From Streptomyces sp. NBC_01237 (GTDB lineage: Bacteria > Actinomycetota > Actinomycetes > Streptomycetales > Streptomycetaceae): 64,000 nucleotides of DNA. The stretch spans positions 3,224,001 through 3,288,000 of the forward strand of contig NZ_CP108508.1 in the NCBI RefSeq assembly GCF_035917275.1, read 5' to 3'. Position 1 is the stretch's first letter. Each line of letters starts with the position of its first letter. Shown piece after piece: positions 1-6,971 of this stretch. A model generated the notes under the pieces. That model searched no databases. It saw nothing but the letters and a program-made list of their open reading frames with translations, and was not told the origin of the DNA. Position numbers and translations under genes: made by a program.

Positions 1-658
1 TGTCGCCGCTGTCGTAGACGAAGACGGAGACCGGCTCCACGGACGTGAGCTTCTTCGCCGTGGCGGCGTTGGTGGCCTTGGCCTCGTCGATCCAGGTTTC
101 GGCGCGGCGGCTGACGCCGAAGGTGTGGCCGACCTCGCGGACCTCCTCGTAGAGGGCGTCCATCGCGGTGTCGCCCTTGGAGCAGTACTCCGTGTTGAGC
201 CGGGTGTCGATGCCGGACTTCTTGAGCGCCTCGCGGCTGCGGCCGTCGCCCGCGGCGAACGCGGTGGCGTATCCGCCGTAGACGAAGTCGGGGTCGGCGG
301 CGAGGAGCTGCTCGTACGAGGGGTACTCCTTGGCCAGGACGGGGACGGCCTCGTACTGGCTCTCGTACGTGGGCAGGACCTTGTCGTCGAGGTAGGCGGT
401 GCCGACCAGGGACTTGGCGAGGCCCAGTTCCAGCATCACTTCGGTGACGTGCTGGTTCATGGTGACGGCGCGCTTCGGCGGTGCCTTGTACGTCGTGGTG
501 ACACCGCAGTTGGTGACGGTGTACGGGAAGCCCGCGGACGACGCGGCTCCCTTGGCCGGGTCCTTGGAGCCGTTGTCGGCGTCCGTGGCGGAGCAGGCGG
601 TGAGGGCGAGCGGGAGCAGCACGGCGGCGGCTGTGAGCGCGGGGGTGCGCCGGAACAT
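1..658 (-). CDS. ABC transporter substrate-binding lipoprotein (B12/siderophore type), 3' end outside window
   Basis: The reverse-strand frame starts at an ATG at 658 and runs off the left edge, so about 219 residues are visible. The N-terminus is a lipoprotein signal (two Arg, a hydrophobic stretch, then LTAC with the lipid-anchored Cys at residue 22). The body has the look of the periplasmic-binding-protein family used for cobalamin and Fe-siderophores: KRAVTMNQHVTEVMLELGL followed by LVGTAYLDD and a YPSYEQLLAADPDFVYGGY segment. It would be tethered outside the membrane and hand ligand to an ABC permease encoded to the left. A cobalamin riboswitch sits directly upstream, which makes a cobalamin or corrinoid-linked ligand more likely than iron. 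The exact substrate is inferred, not seen. Confidence 0.85.
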   Translation of the reverse strand, partial: MFRRTPALTAAAVLLPLALTACSATDADNGSKDPAKGAASSAGFPYTVTNCGVTTTYKAPPKRAVTMNQHVTEVMLELGLAKSLVGTAYLDDKVLPTYESQYEAVPVLAKEYPSYEQLLAADPDFVYGGYATAFAAGDGRSREALKKSGIDTRLNTEYCSKGDTAMDALYEEVREVGHTFGVSRRAETWIDEAKATNAATAKKLTSVEPVSVFVYDSGD

Positions 659-699
659 GGCGGGGCCTCTCCGGGGGATTTCCGCGTCCCCTGGTCGGT

Positions 700-860
700 G
701 CGAGAAGGCGGCAGGCCAGTTCCTGACTGCCGAGCCCCGGTCCTCGTGGACGGGGGTTCGGTCACAGTGGCGGGACCGTGCCGGACTCTCACCGGCTTCC
801 TGGGTCCTGCCGCCTCGTTGGGTCTGGGTGCAGTGTGCCAGACGCGGTCGCGGCCCCGGT
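700..860 (-). ncRNA. Cobalamin riboswitch upstream of the binding-protein gene
   Basis: On the reverse strand the leader holds the diagnostic cobalamin core: GCCGGTGAGAGTCCGGCACG followed by GTCCCGCCACTGT, then the B12 box GTCAGGAACTGGCCTGCC. A closing stem is visible: positions 706-715 (AGGCGGCAGG on the plus strand) pair perfectly with 806-815. The B12 box falls about 40 bases before the ATG at 658, so ligand binding would plausibly mask the ribosome binding site. The 5' boundary at 860 is approximate. Confidence 0.9.
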
Positions 861-980
861 AAGGCGACCCTCAGTAGGGTCAGCGAGTCACGGGGTCATC
901 GGGTCGCGGGTGTCGGCGACTGGCGGGCGCCGGCAGGGTGCGGGCGCCGGCAGGGTGCGGGCGCCGGTAGGCCGTGGGCG

Positions 981-1403
981 TCAGTAGGCCTCGACGACCT
1001 TGACGTCCTCCTCCGTGATCTCGCCGTCCACGATGCGGTACGAGCGGAACTGGAACGGGCCCGCCTCGTCGGTGTCCGCGGTGGAGACGAGGACGTAGTG
1101 GGCGCCGGGTTCGTTGGCGTACGTGACGTCGGTGCGGGAGGGGTACGCCTCGGTCGCCGTGTGCGAGTGGTAGACGATCACGGGCTCCTCGTCGCGGTCG
1201 TCCATCTCGCGGTAGAGCTTGAGGAGGTCCGCCGAGTCGAACTCGTAGAACGTGGGCGAGCGGGCGGCGTTGAGCATGGGGATGAACCGTTCGGCGCGTC
1301 CCGTTCCGGCCGGTCCCGCGACGACTCCGCACGCCTCGTCGGGGTGGTCGGCGCGGGAGTGGGCGACGATCTGGTCGAACAGCGCCTGGGTGATGGTCAG
1401 CAT
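981..1403 (-). CDS. JAMM/MPN+ metallopeptidase, Mec-like (140 aa)
   Basis: This is a small stand-alone JAMM domain zinc peptidase. The full zinc and catalytic set is present: Glu23 (in DEACGVV), then HSH at residues 79-81, Ser89 and Asp92, giving the H-x-H-x7-S-x2-D pattern. In Mycobacterium the homologue Mec removes the cysteine made on the sulfur carrier CysO, working with CysM. Streptomyces relatives usually lie near cysO and cysM, but neither is visible here; they may lie beyond the left edge. The start at 1403 gives a domain of normal length, and the longer frame from 1463 would run back into the terminator hairpin. Substrate is inferred from family. Confidence 0.85.
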   Translation of the reverse strand: MLTITQALFDQIVAHSRADHPDEACGVVAGPAGTGRAERFIPMLNAARSPTFYEFDSADLLKLYREMDDRDEEPVIVYHSHTATEAYPSRTDVTYANEPGAHYVLVSTADTDEAGPFQFRSYRIVDGEITEEDVKVVEAY

Positions 1404-1420
1404 GGCGTCCAGGATAAGCA

Positions 1421-1461
1421 GCGGGCCCGTCCGTACCGAGGAGTGGTACGGACGGGCCCGC
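1421..1461 (-). terminator. Terminator hairpin after the amino-acid permease
   Basis: A perfect 17-bp inverted repeat (1421-1437 with 1445-1461) encloses a 7-base loop. It lies 24 bases beyond the permease stop at 1485 and before the Mec-like gene, so it should end the permease transcript and separate the two same-strand genes. No T-run follows, as is common in Streptomyces. Confidence 0.75.
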
Positions 1462-1484
1462 ATACTGGACGCCCGGGCGGCAGG

Positions 1485-2915
1485 TCACTTCTTGGTGAAG
1501 GCCGTGTTCTCCGGGTTGCGGGCCTTGAGCATCAGGTAGGAGACGCCGAGGATCAGGGCCCAGACCGGTGCGCAGTACAGCGAGATGCGGGCTTCCTTGT
1601 CGATGGCCATCATCACGATGACCATGCCGATGAAGGCGAGCGCGAACACGCTGGTGTACGGGGATCCGGGGGCCCTGAACGTGGACTGCGGGAGCACACC
1701 CCGGTCGGCCAGGAAGCGGAAGCGGAGCTGGCTGAACAGGATCATGATCCAGGCCCACATGCCGGAGATGGTCGCGAAGGAGACGACGTAGTTGAACGCC
1801 TGCCCCGGCCACTGGTAGTTGATCCACACGCCGACGAGCATCAGCGCGGCCGAGAAGGTGGTGCCGATGAACGGCAGGCCGTTCTTCGTGAGCTTGGTGA
1901 AGGCCCGCGGGCCCTGCCCGTTGAGGGCGAGGTCACGCAGCATGCGGCCGGTGGAGTACATGCCGGAGTTGCAGGAGGAGAGCGCCGCGGTCAGGACGAC
2001 GAAGTTGACGATGGCCGCCCCGACACTGAGACCCATCTCCTCGAACGCCTTCACGAACGGCGAGACGCCGGGCTTGAACGTGCTCCACGGCACCACCGAC
2101 AGGATCATGATCAGCGCGCCGACGTAGAAGACGGCGATGCGCCAGGGCACGGTGTTGATCGCCTTGGGCAGGACGGTCCTGGGGTCCTTGGACTCGCCCG
2201 CGGTCACGCCGACGAGTTCGACGGCCAGGAAGGCGAACATCACGATCTGGAGGGTCATCAGCGTGCCGGTGATGCCCTGGGGAAAGAAGCCGCCGTCGTT
2301 CCAGAGATTGGCGACGGTCGCGGTGTCGGCGGCGTCGGAGAAGCCGATCGTGAGGACTCCGGCGCAGATGAGGATCATGCCGATGATCGCGGTGACCTTG
2401 ACCATCGAGAACCAGAACTCCAGCTCACCGAAGAGCTTCACGGAGATCAGGTTGGCGCCGTACAGAATAATCGTGAAGACCAGTGCGGACAGCCACTGCG
2501 GAATGTTCCACCAGTACGTCATATAGGTGGCGGCGGCGGTGACTTCGGTGATTCCGGTGACGACCCAGAAGAGCCAGTACGTCCAGCCTGTGACGAATCC
2601 GAAGAACGGCCCGAGGAATTCACGGGCGTACTCCGAGAAGGAGCCGGACACCGGTCGGTACATGAGGAGTTCGCCGAGGGCCCGCATGATGAAGAAGATG
2701 ACCAGGCCCGCGATCGCATAGGCCAGGATGAGACTGGGACCGGCCCGGTCGATGGCCTTGCCCGCACCGAGGAAGAGCCCGGTCCCGATGGCGCCGCCGA
2801 TGGCGATCATCTGGATCTGGCGGGCGCCCAGACCGCGCTGGTATCCCTCGCCGCTGTTTCCGGCACCTTCGGCCTCCTGGCCGGCGTGCCCCTTGTCGAC
2901 CTCAGCCGATGTCAT
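1485..2915 (-). CDS. Amino-acid permease, APC superfamily (476 aa)
   Basis: A proton-coupled amino-acid importer of the AAT family. After a polar N-terminus of about 35 residues, the first membrane helix carries the signature IAIGGAIGTGLFLGAG, and about twelve hydrophobic segments follow, including MRALGELLMYRPVSGSFSEYAREFLG, a segment typical of the GabP/AnsP/ProY branch (quoted in part: GELLMYRPVSGSF, SEYAREFLG). It ends in a short basic tail. The ribosome site GGAGAAAGG precedes the ATG at 2915. A single gene with its own terminator. The amino acid carried (Asn, Pro, GABA or an aromatic) cannot be told from sequence alone. Confidence 0.9.
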   Translation of the reverse strand: MTSAEVDKGHAGQEAEGAGNSGEGYQRGLGARQIQMIAIGGAIGTGLFLGAGKAIDRAGPSLILAYAIAGLVIFFIMRALGELLMYRPVSGSFSEYAREFLGPFFGFVTGWTYWLFWVVTGITEVTAAATYMTYWWNIPQWLSALVFTIILYGANLISVKLFGELEFWFSMVKVTAIIGMILICAGVLTIGFSDAADTATVANLWNDGGFFPQGITGTLMTLQIVMFAFLAVELVGVTAGESKDPRTVLPKAINTVPWRIAVFYVGALIMILSVVPWSTFKPGVSPFVKAFEEMGLSVGAAIVNFVVLTAALSSCNSGMYSTGRMLRDLALNGQGPRAFTKLTKNGLPFIGTTFSAALMLVGVWINYQWPGQAFNYVVSFATISGMWAWIMILFSQLRFRFLADRGVLPQSTFRAPGSPYTSVFALAFIGMVIVMMAIDKEARISLYCAPVWALILGVSYLMLKARNPENTAFTKK

Positions 2916-3254
2916 GGTGATGCGCCTTTCTCCATGCCGATCCGCGCCTTCGCAGACTGCGGATCAGGTCCTGATCCCCCCGGATATGGATGGAGTGCCG
3001 TCGGCGTTCGGCCGACTTGTAGCGCCCCCGGGAACAGGGGTGGCGTCCCCGGGTGGTCGTGAAGATTTATCACGGGCCCCCGGGCGATCCACCGGACATT
3101 CTGTGGCGCACACCACAGGAAAAAGCGGACAAGAGTTTCCAGCCGCTGCAAAAAAGGCCGTTCAGGTGACGGGATCGTTATCCGGATTTGAGCGTCCGCT
3201 GAGCGAAGCTCCGTATCCCGCCCAAGGCCGGACCGCCGGGGAGAACGACGTCCC
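2916..3254. other. Intergenic region upstream of the permease
   Basis: About 340 bases between the permease start (2915) and the DUF2017 stop (3255). It should hold the permease promoter and leader. Open frames crossing it have no family features, codon bias or ribosome sites. A short near-palindrome (TGTGGCGCACACCACA, 3112-3127) is the only structure noted. Confidence 0.5.
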
Positions 3255-3839
3255 TCAGGGCATCAGCGTCTCGACGAGCGTCTCCTGGAGCGCGCCCAGC
3301 CAGAGGTAGGCCATCACCATCGGCTTGCGCGGATCGCTGTCGGGGAGGCGGTAGAGCGAGCCCTCCTGACCCTCGTCCTCGTCGGACACCTCCAGACGGG
3401 TGCCGATGGTGAGCCGCAGGTCGTTGAGGGCGCCGAGCCAGTTGCGGCACTCCTCGGCGGTGAGCGCGAGGACGGCGCCGCCGTCCCCGGAGGGCGTCAG
3501 CGCGTCCAGGGTCCGCACGACGGCGAGGGCGTCCTCGCGCTTGCGGGTGCGCAGGTCGTTCTCGGTGAAGCGGCGGAATTCGGCGGACGCCTCGCGCAGC
3601 TCCTTGTCCTCGTCCCCGTACGCCTCGGGGAAGAGCCGGGCCAGGGCGGGGTCGGCGGGCGGTTCGCTCGGGCCCTCGGCGAAGAGGGCGGCGAGCGGGT
3701 CCTCACCCTCGGCGGGCTCGGCGCCCGGACCGATCAGTTCCAGCAGCTGGACGGCGAGGGAGCGCAGGATGGAGATCTCGACCTCGTCGAGCGCGACGGC
3801 CGCGCCGCCGCCGGGGGTGGCCTCGAAGTGGCCGGCCAT
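3255..3839 (-). CDS. DUF2017 family protein (194 aa)
   Basis: An acidic cytoplasmic protein of the actinobacterial DUF2017 family, which is habitually encoded beside clpS. Recognisable pieces are LDEVEISILRSLAVQLLELI near the N-terminus, RLFPEAYGDED in the middle, LTAEECRNWLGALNDLRLTI and the C-terminal YLWLGALQETLVETLMP. The start at 3839 (MAGHFEATPGGG) was chosen because the upstream extension reads backward through clpS in another frame. Separated by 68 bases from clpS, same strand, so probably one transcript. Its function is unknown; a role linked to N-degron proteolysis is only an inference from this pairing. Confidence 0.88.
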   Translation of the reverse strand: MAGHFEATPGGGAAVALDEVEISILRSLAVQLLELIGPGAEPAEGEDPLAALFAEGPSEPPADPALARLFPEAYGDEDKELREASAEFRRFTENDLRTRKREDALAVVRTLDALTPSGDGGAVLALTAEECRNWLGALNDLRLTIGTRLEVSDEDEGQEGSLYRLPDSDPRKPMVMAYLWLGALQETLVETLMP

Positions 3840-3907
3840 GGATTCTCCGATGGTGGGTCGGGCGGGGCAGGGGCGGTACGGGAGCGTGGTGGACGCGGGG
3901 CGCGGGG

Positions 3908-4216
3908 CTAGTTGCGGTCCTGGGTCAGGGTGGCCCAGAGGCCGTAGCCGTGCATGGCCTGGACATCGCGCTCCATCTCCTCGCGGCTCCCGCTGGAGAC
4001 GACGGCGCGGCCCTTCTGGTGCACGTCGAGCATGAGCTTGCGGGCCTTGTCCTTCGGATAACCGAAGTACGCCTGGAAGACATAGGCCACATAGCTCATG
4101 AGGTTCACCGGGTCGTTGTGCACCAGCGTCACCCAGGGGACGTCCGGCTCGGGGACCGCGAAGGTCTCTTCGGCCGACTCTGGACGTTCGATCTCTACGG
4201 GGGCAGCAACGCTCAC
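3908..4216 (-). CDS. clpS: ATP-dependent Clp protease adaptor ClpS (102 aa)
   Basis: ClpS binds proteins with destabilising N-terminal residues and passes them to ClpC/ClpA-ClpP. The core is intact: [20 protein letters not shown] (the Asn-Asp pair of the N-degron pocket), then [20 protein letters not shown], and the ending [10 protein letters not shown] 30-residue acidic N-terminal extension precedes the domain, as in other actinobacteria. It is divergent from pncB across 89 bases and is followed by the DUF2017 gene. Confidence 0.95.
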   Translation of the reverse strand: MSVAAPVEIERPESAEETFAVPEPDVPWVTLVHNDPVNLMSYVAYVFQAYFGYPKDKARKLMLDVHQKGRAVVSSGSREEMERDVQAMHGYGLWATLTQDRN

Positions 4217-4305
4217 CTACCCCATGCTGCCACCCGGAGGGGGTCGGCGCACAAACGGACCCCACATCTCGTCACTCTGACGAAATAGGGGGTAGCATCC
4301 CAGCC

Positions 4306-5634
4306 ATGAACTCAGCGGACCTTGGGCGACGGGTCGGTGTGCCGTCGACCGCACTCTTCACCGACCAGTACGAGCTGACCATGGTGCAGGCCGCCCTGAA
4401 GGCCGGCACCGCGGACCGGCGCTCCGTTTTCGAGGCCTTCACGCGGCGGCTGCCGGAGGGGCGGCGCTACGGCGTCGTCGCGGGCACCGGCCGGGTGCTC
4501 GACGCGGTGGAGAACTTCCACTTCGACGACGAGATGATCGGCTTCCTGCGCCAGCAGAACATCGTCGACGAGCCGACACTCGAATGGCTGGCCGGCTACC
4601 GCTTCAGCGGCGACATCTGGGGCTACCCGGAGGGCGAGGTGTACTTCCCCGGCTCGCCGATCCTGCGGGTGGAGGGCTCCTTCGCCGAGTGCGTGCTGCT
4701 GGAGACGGTGATCCTGTCGATCCTCAACCACGACTCGGCGATCGCCGCGGCGGCGTCCCGGATGTCGGCCGCCGCGGGTGGCCGCGGGCTGATCGAGATG
4801 GGGGCCCGCCGTACGCACGAGCTGTCGGCCGTCGCCTCGGCGCGCGCCGCGTACGTGGGCGGCTTCGACACCACCTCGGACCTGGCCGCGGGCTTCCGCT
4901 ACGGCATCCCGACCGTGGGGACGAGCGCGCACGCCTTCACCCTGCTCCACGACAGCGAGCGCGACGCGTTCCAGGCGCAGGTGGACTCGCTGGGCCGGAG
5001 CACGACGCTGCTGGTCGACACGTACGACGTGACCGAGGCGGTCCGTACGGCGGTCGAGGTCGCCGGGCCCGAGCTCGGAGCGGTACGGATCGACTCCGGC
5101 GACCTGCTGCTGGTCGCGCACCGGGTGCGGCAGCAGCTGGACGAGCTGGGCGCCACCGGGACGAAGATCGTGGTGACCTCGGACCTGGACGAGTACGCCA
5201 TCGCCTCGCTGGCCGCGGCGCCGGTCGACGCCTACGGGGTGGGCACGCAGCTGGTCACCGGGAGCGGGCAGCCGACCTGCTCCATGGTCTACAAGCTGGT
5301 CGCCCGCGCCGGGTCCGCCGATCCCGCGGAGACGATGCGGCCGGTCGCGAAGAAGTCGCTCGGCGCGAAGTCGTCGGTGGGCGGACGCAAGTGGGCCGCG
5401 CGCCGGCTCGACGGGCACGGCGTGGCCGAGGCGGAGGTGGTCGGGACCGGCCCCGTGCCCGAGGAGCTGGCCGGACGGCAGCTGCTGGTGGAGCTGGTGC
5501 GGGGCGGCGAGGTCGTCGCCCGCGAACCGCTGGAGGCGGCCCGGGAGCGGCACGTCACGGCGCTCAAGGGGCTGCCGATGTCGGCGATCCAGCTGTCACG
5601 CGGCGAGCCGGTGCTTCCGACCGAATACGTGTGA
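4306..5634 (+). CDS. pncB: Nicotinate phosphoribosyltransferase (442 aa)
   Basis: Converts nicotinate plus PRPP (with ATP) to nicotinate mononucleotide in the Preiss-Handler NAD salvage route. The N-terminal FTDQYELTMVQAAL, the FEAFTRRLPEGRRYGVVAG strand and the active-site segment GIPTVGTSAHAFTLLHDSE are all present; His209 corresponds to the phosphorylated histidine. Later come VRIDSGDLL (PRPP site) and TSDLDEY, and the C-terminal Cys and Lys-rich segment YGVGTQLVTGSGQP. Length is normal. Together with pncA 194 bases downstream it forms a nicotinamide-to-NaMN salvage unit. Confidence 0.97.
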   Translation: MNSADLGRRVGVPSTALFTDQYELTMVQAALKAGTADRRSVFEAFTRRLPEGRRYGVVAGTGRVLDAVENFHFDDEMIGFLRQQNIVDEPTLEWLAGYRFSGDIWGYPEGEVYFPGSPILRVEGSFAECVLLETVILSILNHDSAIAAAASRMSAAAGGRGLIEMGARRTHELSAVASARAAYVGGFDTTSDLAAGFRYGIPTVGTSAHAFTLLHDSERDAFQAQVDSLGRSTTLLVDTYDVTEAVRTAVEVAGPELGAVRIDSGDLLLVAHRVRQQLDELGATGTKIVVTSDLDEYAIASLAAAPVDAYGVGTQLVTGSGQPTCSMVYKLVARAGSADPAETMRPVAKKSLGAKSSVGGRKWAARRLDGHGVAEAEVVGTGPVPEELAGRQLLVELVRGGEVVAREPLEAARERHVTALKGLPMSAIQLSRGEPVLPTEYV

Positions 5635-5828
5635 GGGGACAGGGTCGGGGCAGTGGCGACATACGGCAGGGACGTCCGGCGCGACCGGGAATGCCCGCGA
5701 TCGCCGGGTGGGCTTGATTGTGCGGGCCAAATCTCTACGCTCGGTGGCGTCCCGCTCCCTGACATCCCCGTGAACCCCGTACGCTCACCGCCGAAGCGCC
5801 GCCTCTCCCCCACCTAAGGACACCCGCC

Positions 5829-6425
5829 ATGCACCGCGCCTTGATCGTCGTGGACGTTCAGAACGACTTCTGCGAGGGCGGCAGCCTCGCGGTGGCGGGC
5901 GGCGCCGATGTCGCCGCCGCCATCACCGACCTGATCGGCGAGGCCCAGGCCGGCTACCGCCATGTGGTGGCCACCCGTGACCACCATGTCGACCCGGGTG
6001 ACCACTTCTCCTCGCAGCCCGACTTCGAGCACTCCTGGCCGGTGCACTGCGTGGCCGGTACGGAGGGGGTGGGCTTCCACCCCAACTTCGCCCCCGCCGT
6101 CGCCTCGGGCGCCATCGACGCCGTCTTCGACAAGGGGGCGTACGCCGCGGCGTACAGCGGCTTCGAGGGGCTCGACGAGAACGGGGTCGGGCTCGCCCAG
6201 TGGCTGCGCGACCGCTCCGTCACCGAGGTCGACGTGGTCGGCATCGCGACCGACCACTGCGTCCGGGCCACGGCCCTGGACGCCGCCCGTGAGGGCTTCG
6301 CCACGCACGTCCTGCTGGAGCTGACCGCCGGGGTCGCCGGGGCGACCACGGAGCGGGCGCTGGAGGAGCTCCGTACCGCGGGCGTGGAGCTCTCCGGCAA
6401 GCCGGTCGTCGCCGGTACCCCGTAG
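5829..6425 (+). CDS. pncA: Nicotinamidase, isochorismatase superfamily (198 aa)
   Basis: Hydrolyses nicotinamide to nicotinate, the substrate of the neighbouring pncB product. The catalytic triad is visible: Asp9 (ALIVVDVQNDF), Lys102 (DKGAYAAAYSGFEG) and Cys144 (GIATDHCVRATALDA). The metal-binding region DHHVDPGDHF is also intact, as is HCVAGTEG. Length and order match bacterial PncA. The ribosome site AAGGA lies 9 bases before the ATG. This enzyme family activates pyrazinamide in mycobacteria. Confidence 0.96.
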   Translation: MHRALIVVDVQNDFCEGGSLAVAGGADVAAAITDLIGEAQAGYRHVVATRDHHVDPGDHFSSQPDFEHSWPVHCVAGTEGVGFHPNFAPAVASGAIDAVFDKGAYAAAYSGFEGLDENGVGLAQWLRDRSVTEVDVVGIATDHCVRATALDAAREGFATHVLLELTAGVAGATTERALEELRTAGVELSGKPVVAGTP

Positions 6426-6502
6426 GGCGCCTCCGACCCGTCCGCCGGGCGCTCGGCGCTTCACCCGGTGCCCGCGGGACGGGGCTACGCGCGTGGACGG
6501 GG

Positions 6503-6847
6503 CTACGCGGCGGGGCGGGCCGGGCCGGCGTATCCGGTGGGCCCCAGCAGGGCCCGGATGGGGTGCCAGAGCTCCTGTCCGGTCTGGGGCGCCGCCCGCC
6601 ACAGCAGGCCGTCCGGGTGGTGCAGCACCGCCGTGATCTCGTCCGGCGTGGGCGGCTGGGCATTGCCGCGGAGATAGACCGCGCGCAGCCCCAGGTTGCG
6701 CAGCCGGGTCAGGGCGCGCGCCCGGTTGGCGGCGTGCACGAGCACCCGTACCGGGGCTCCGGGCCCGGCTCCGTCCGCCGGGCGCGTCAGGGTGAGTGCC
6801 ACCACCACCGTGCCGTTGGGCAACCTGCAAAAACCTCCGCCGGCCAT
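6503..6847 (-). CDS. Conserved hypothetical protein (114 aa)
   Basis: A small soluble protein of unknown function, convergent with pncA. The start at 6847 (MAGGGFCRLPNGTVVVAL) was preferred to 6901 because the coding-like segment starts here. It has a beta-rich opening (TVVVALTLTRP, VRVLVHAANRARALTRLRNL) and an alternating helix-strand pattern, then GNAQPPTPDEITAVLHHPDG, and ends in an Ala/Pro-rich tail. Orthologues at this position are common in Streptomyces. No catalytic motif seen. Confidence 0.65.
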   Translation of the reverse strand: MAGGGFCRLPNGTVVVALTLTRPADGAGPGAPVRVLVHAANRARALTRLRNLGLRAVYLRGNAQPPTPDEITAVLHHPDGLLWRAAPQTGQELWHPIRALLGPTGYAGPARPAA

Positions 6848-6909
6848 GCTCCGCGCTCCCCCATGAGACGTCGTGTCAATAAGGATATGAACAAGACGCA
6901 CCTAAACAC

Positions 6910-6945
6910 GATCGGCCGCCGCCCGCTAGAGGGCGACGGCCGATC
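6910..6945 (-). terminator. Terminator hairpin after the InhA-like protease
   Basis: Inverted repeat GATCGGCCG (6910-6918) with CGGCCGATC (6937-6945); an inner CGCCC/GGGCG pairing adds further stem. It lies 27 bases beyond the protease stop at 6972 on the reverse strand. Confidence 0.7.
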
Positions 6946-6971
6946 ATGTTTTGACCTGCGGTGATACCGGA

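Noticed and set aside
399..3062. 887-residue plus-strand open frame
   Set aside because: Mirror image of the permease and JAMM genes on the other strand; Arg/Gly-rich text with no domain, and it also crosses the riboswitch.
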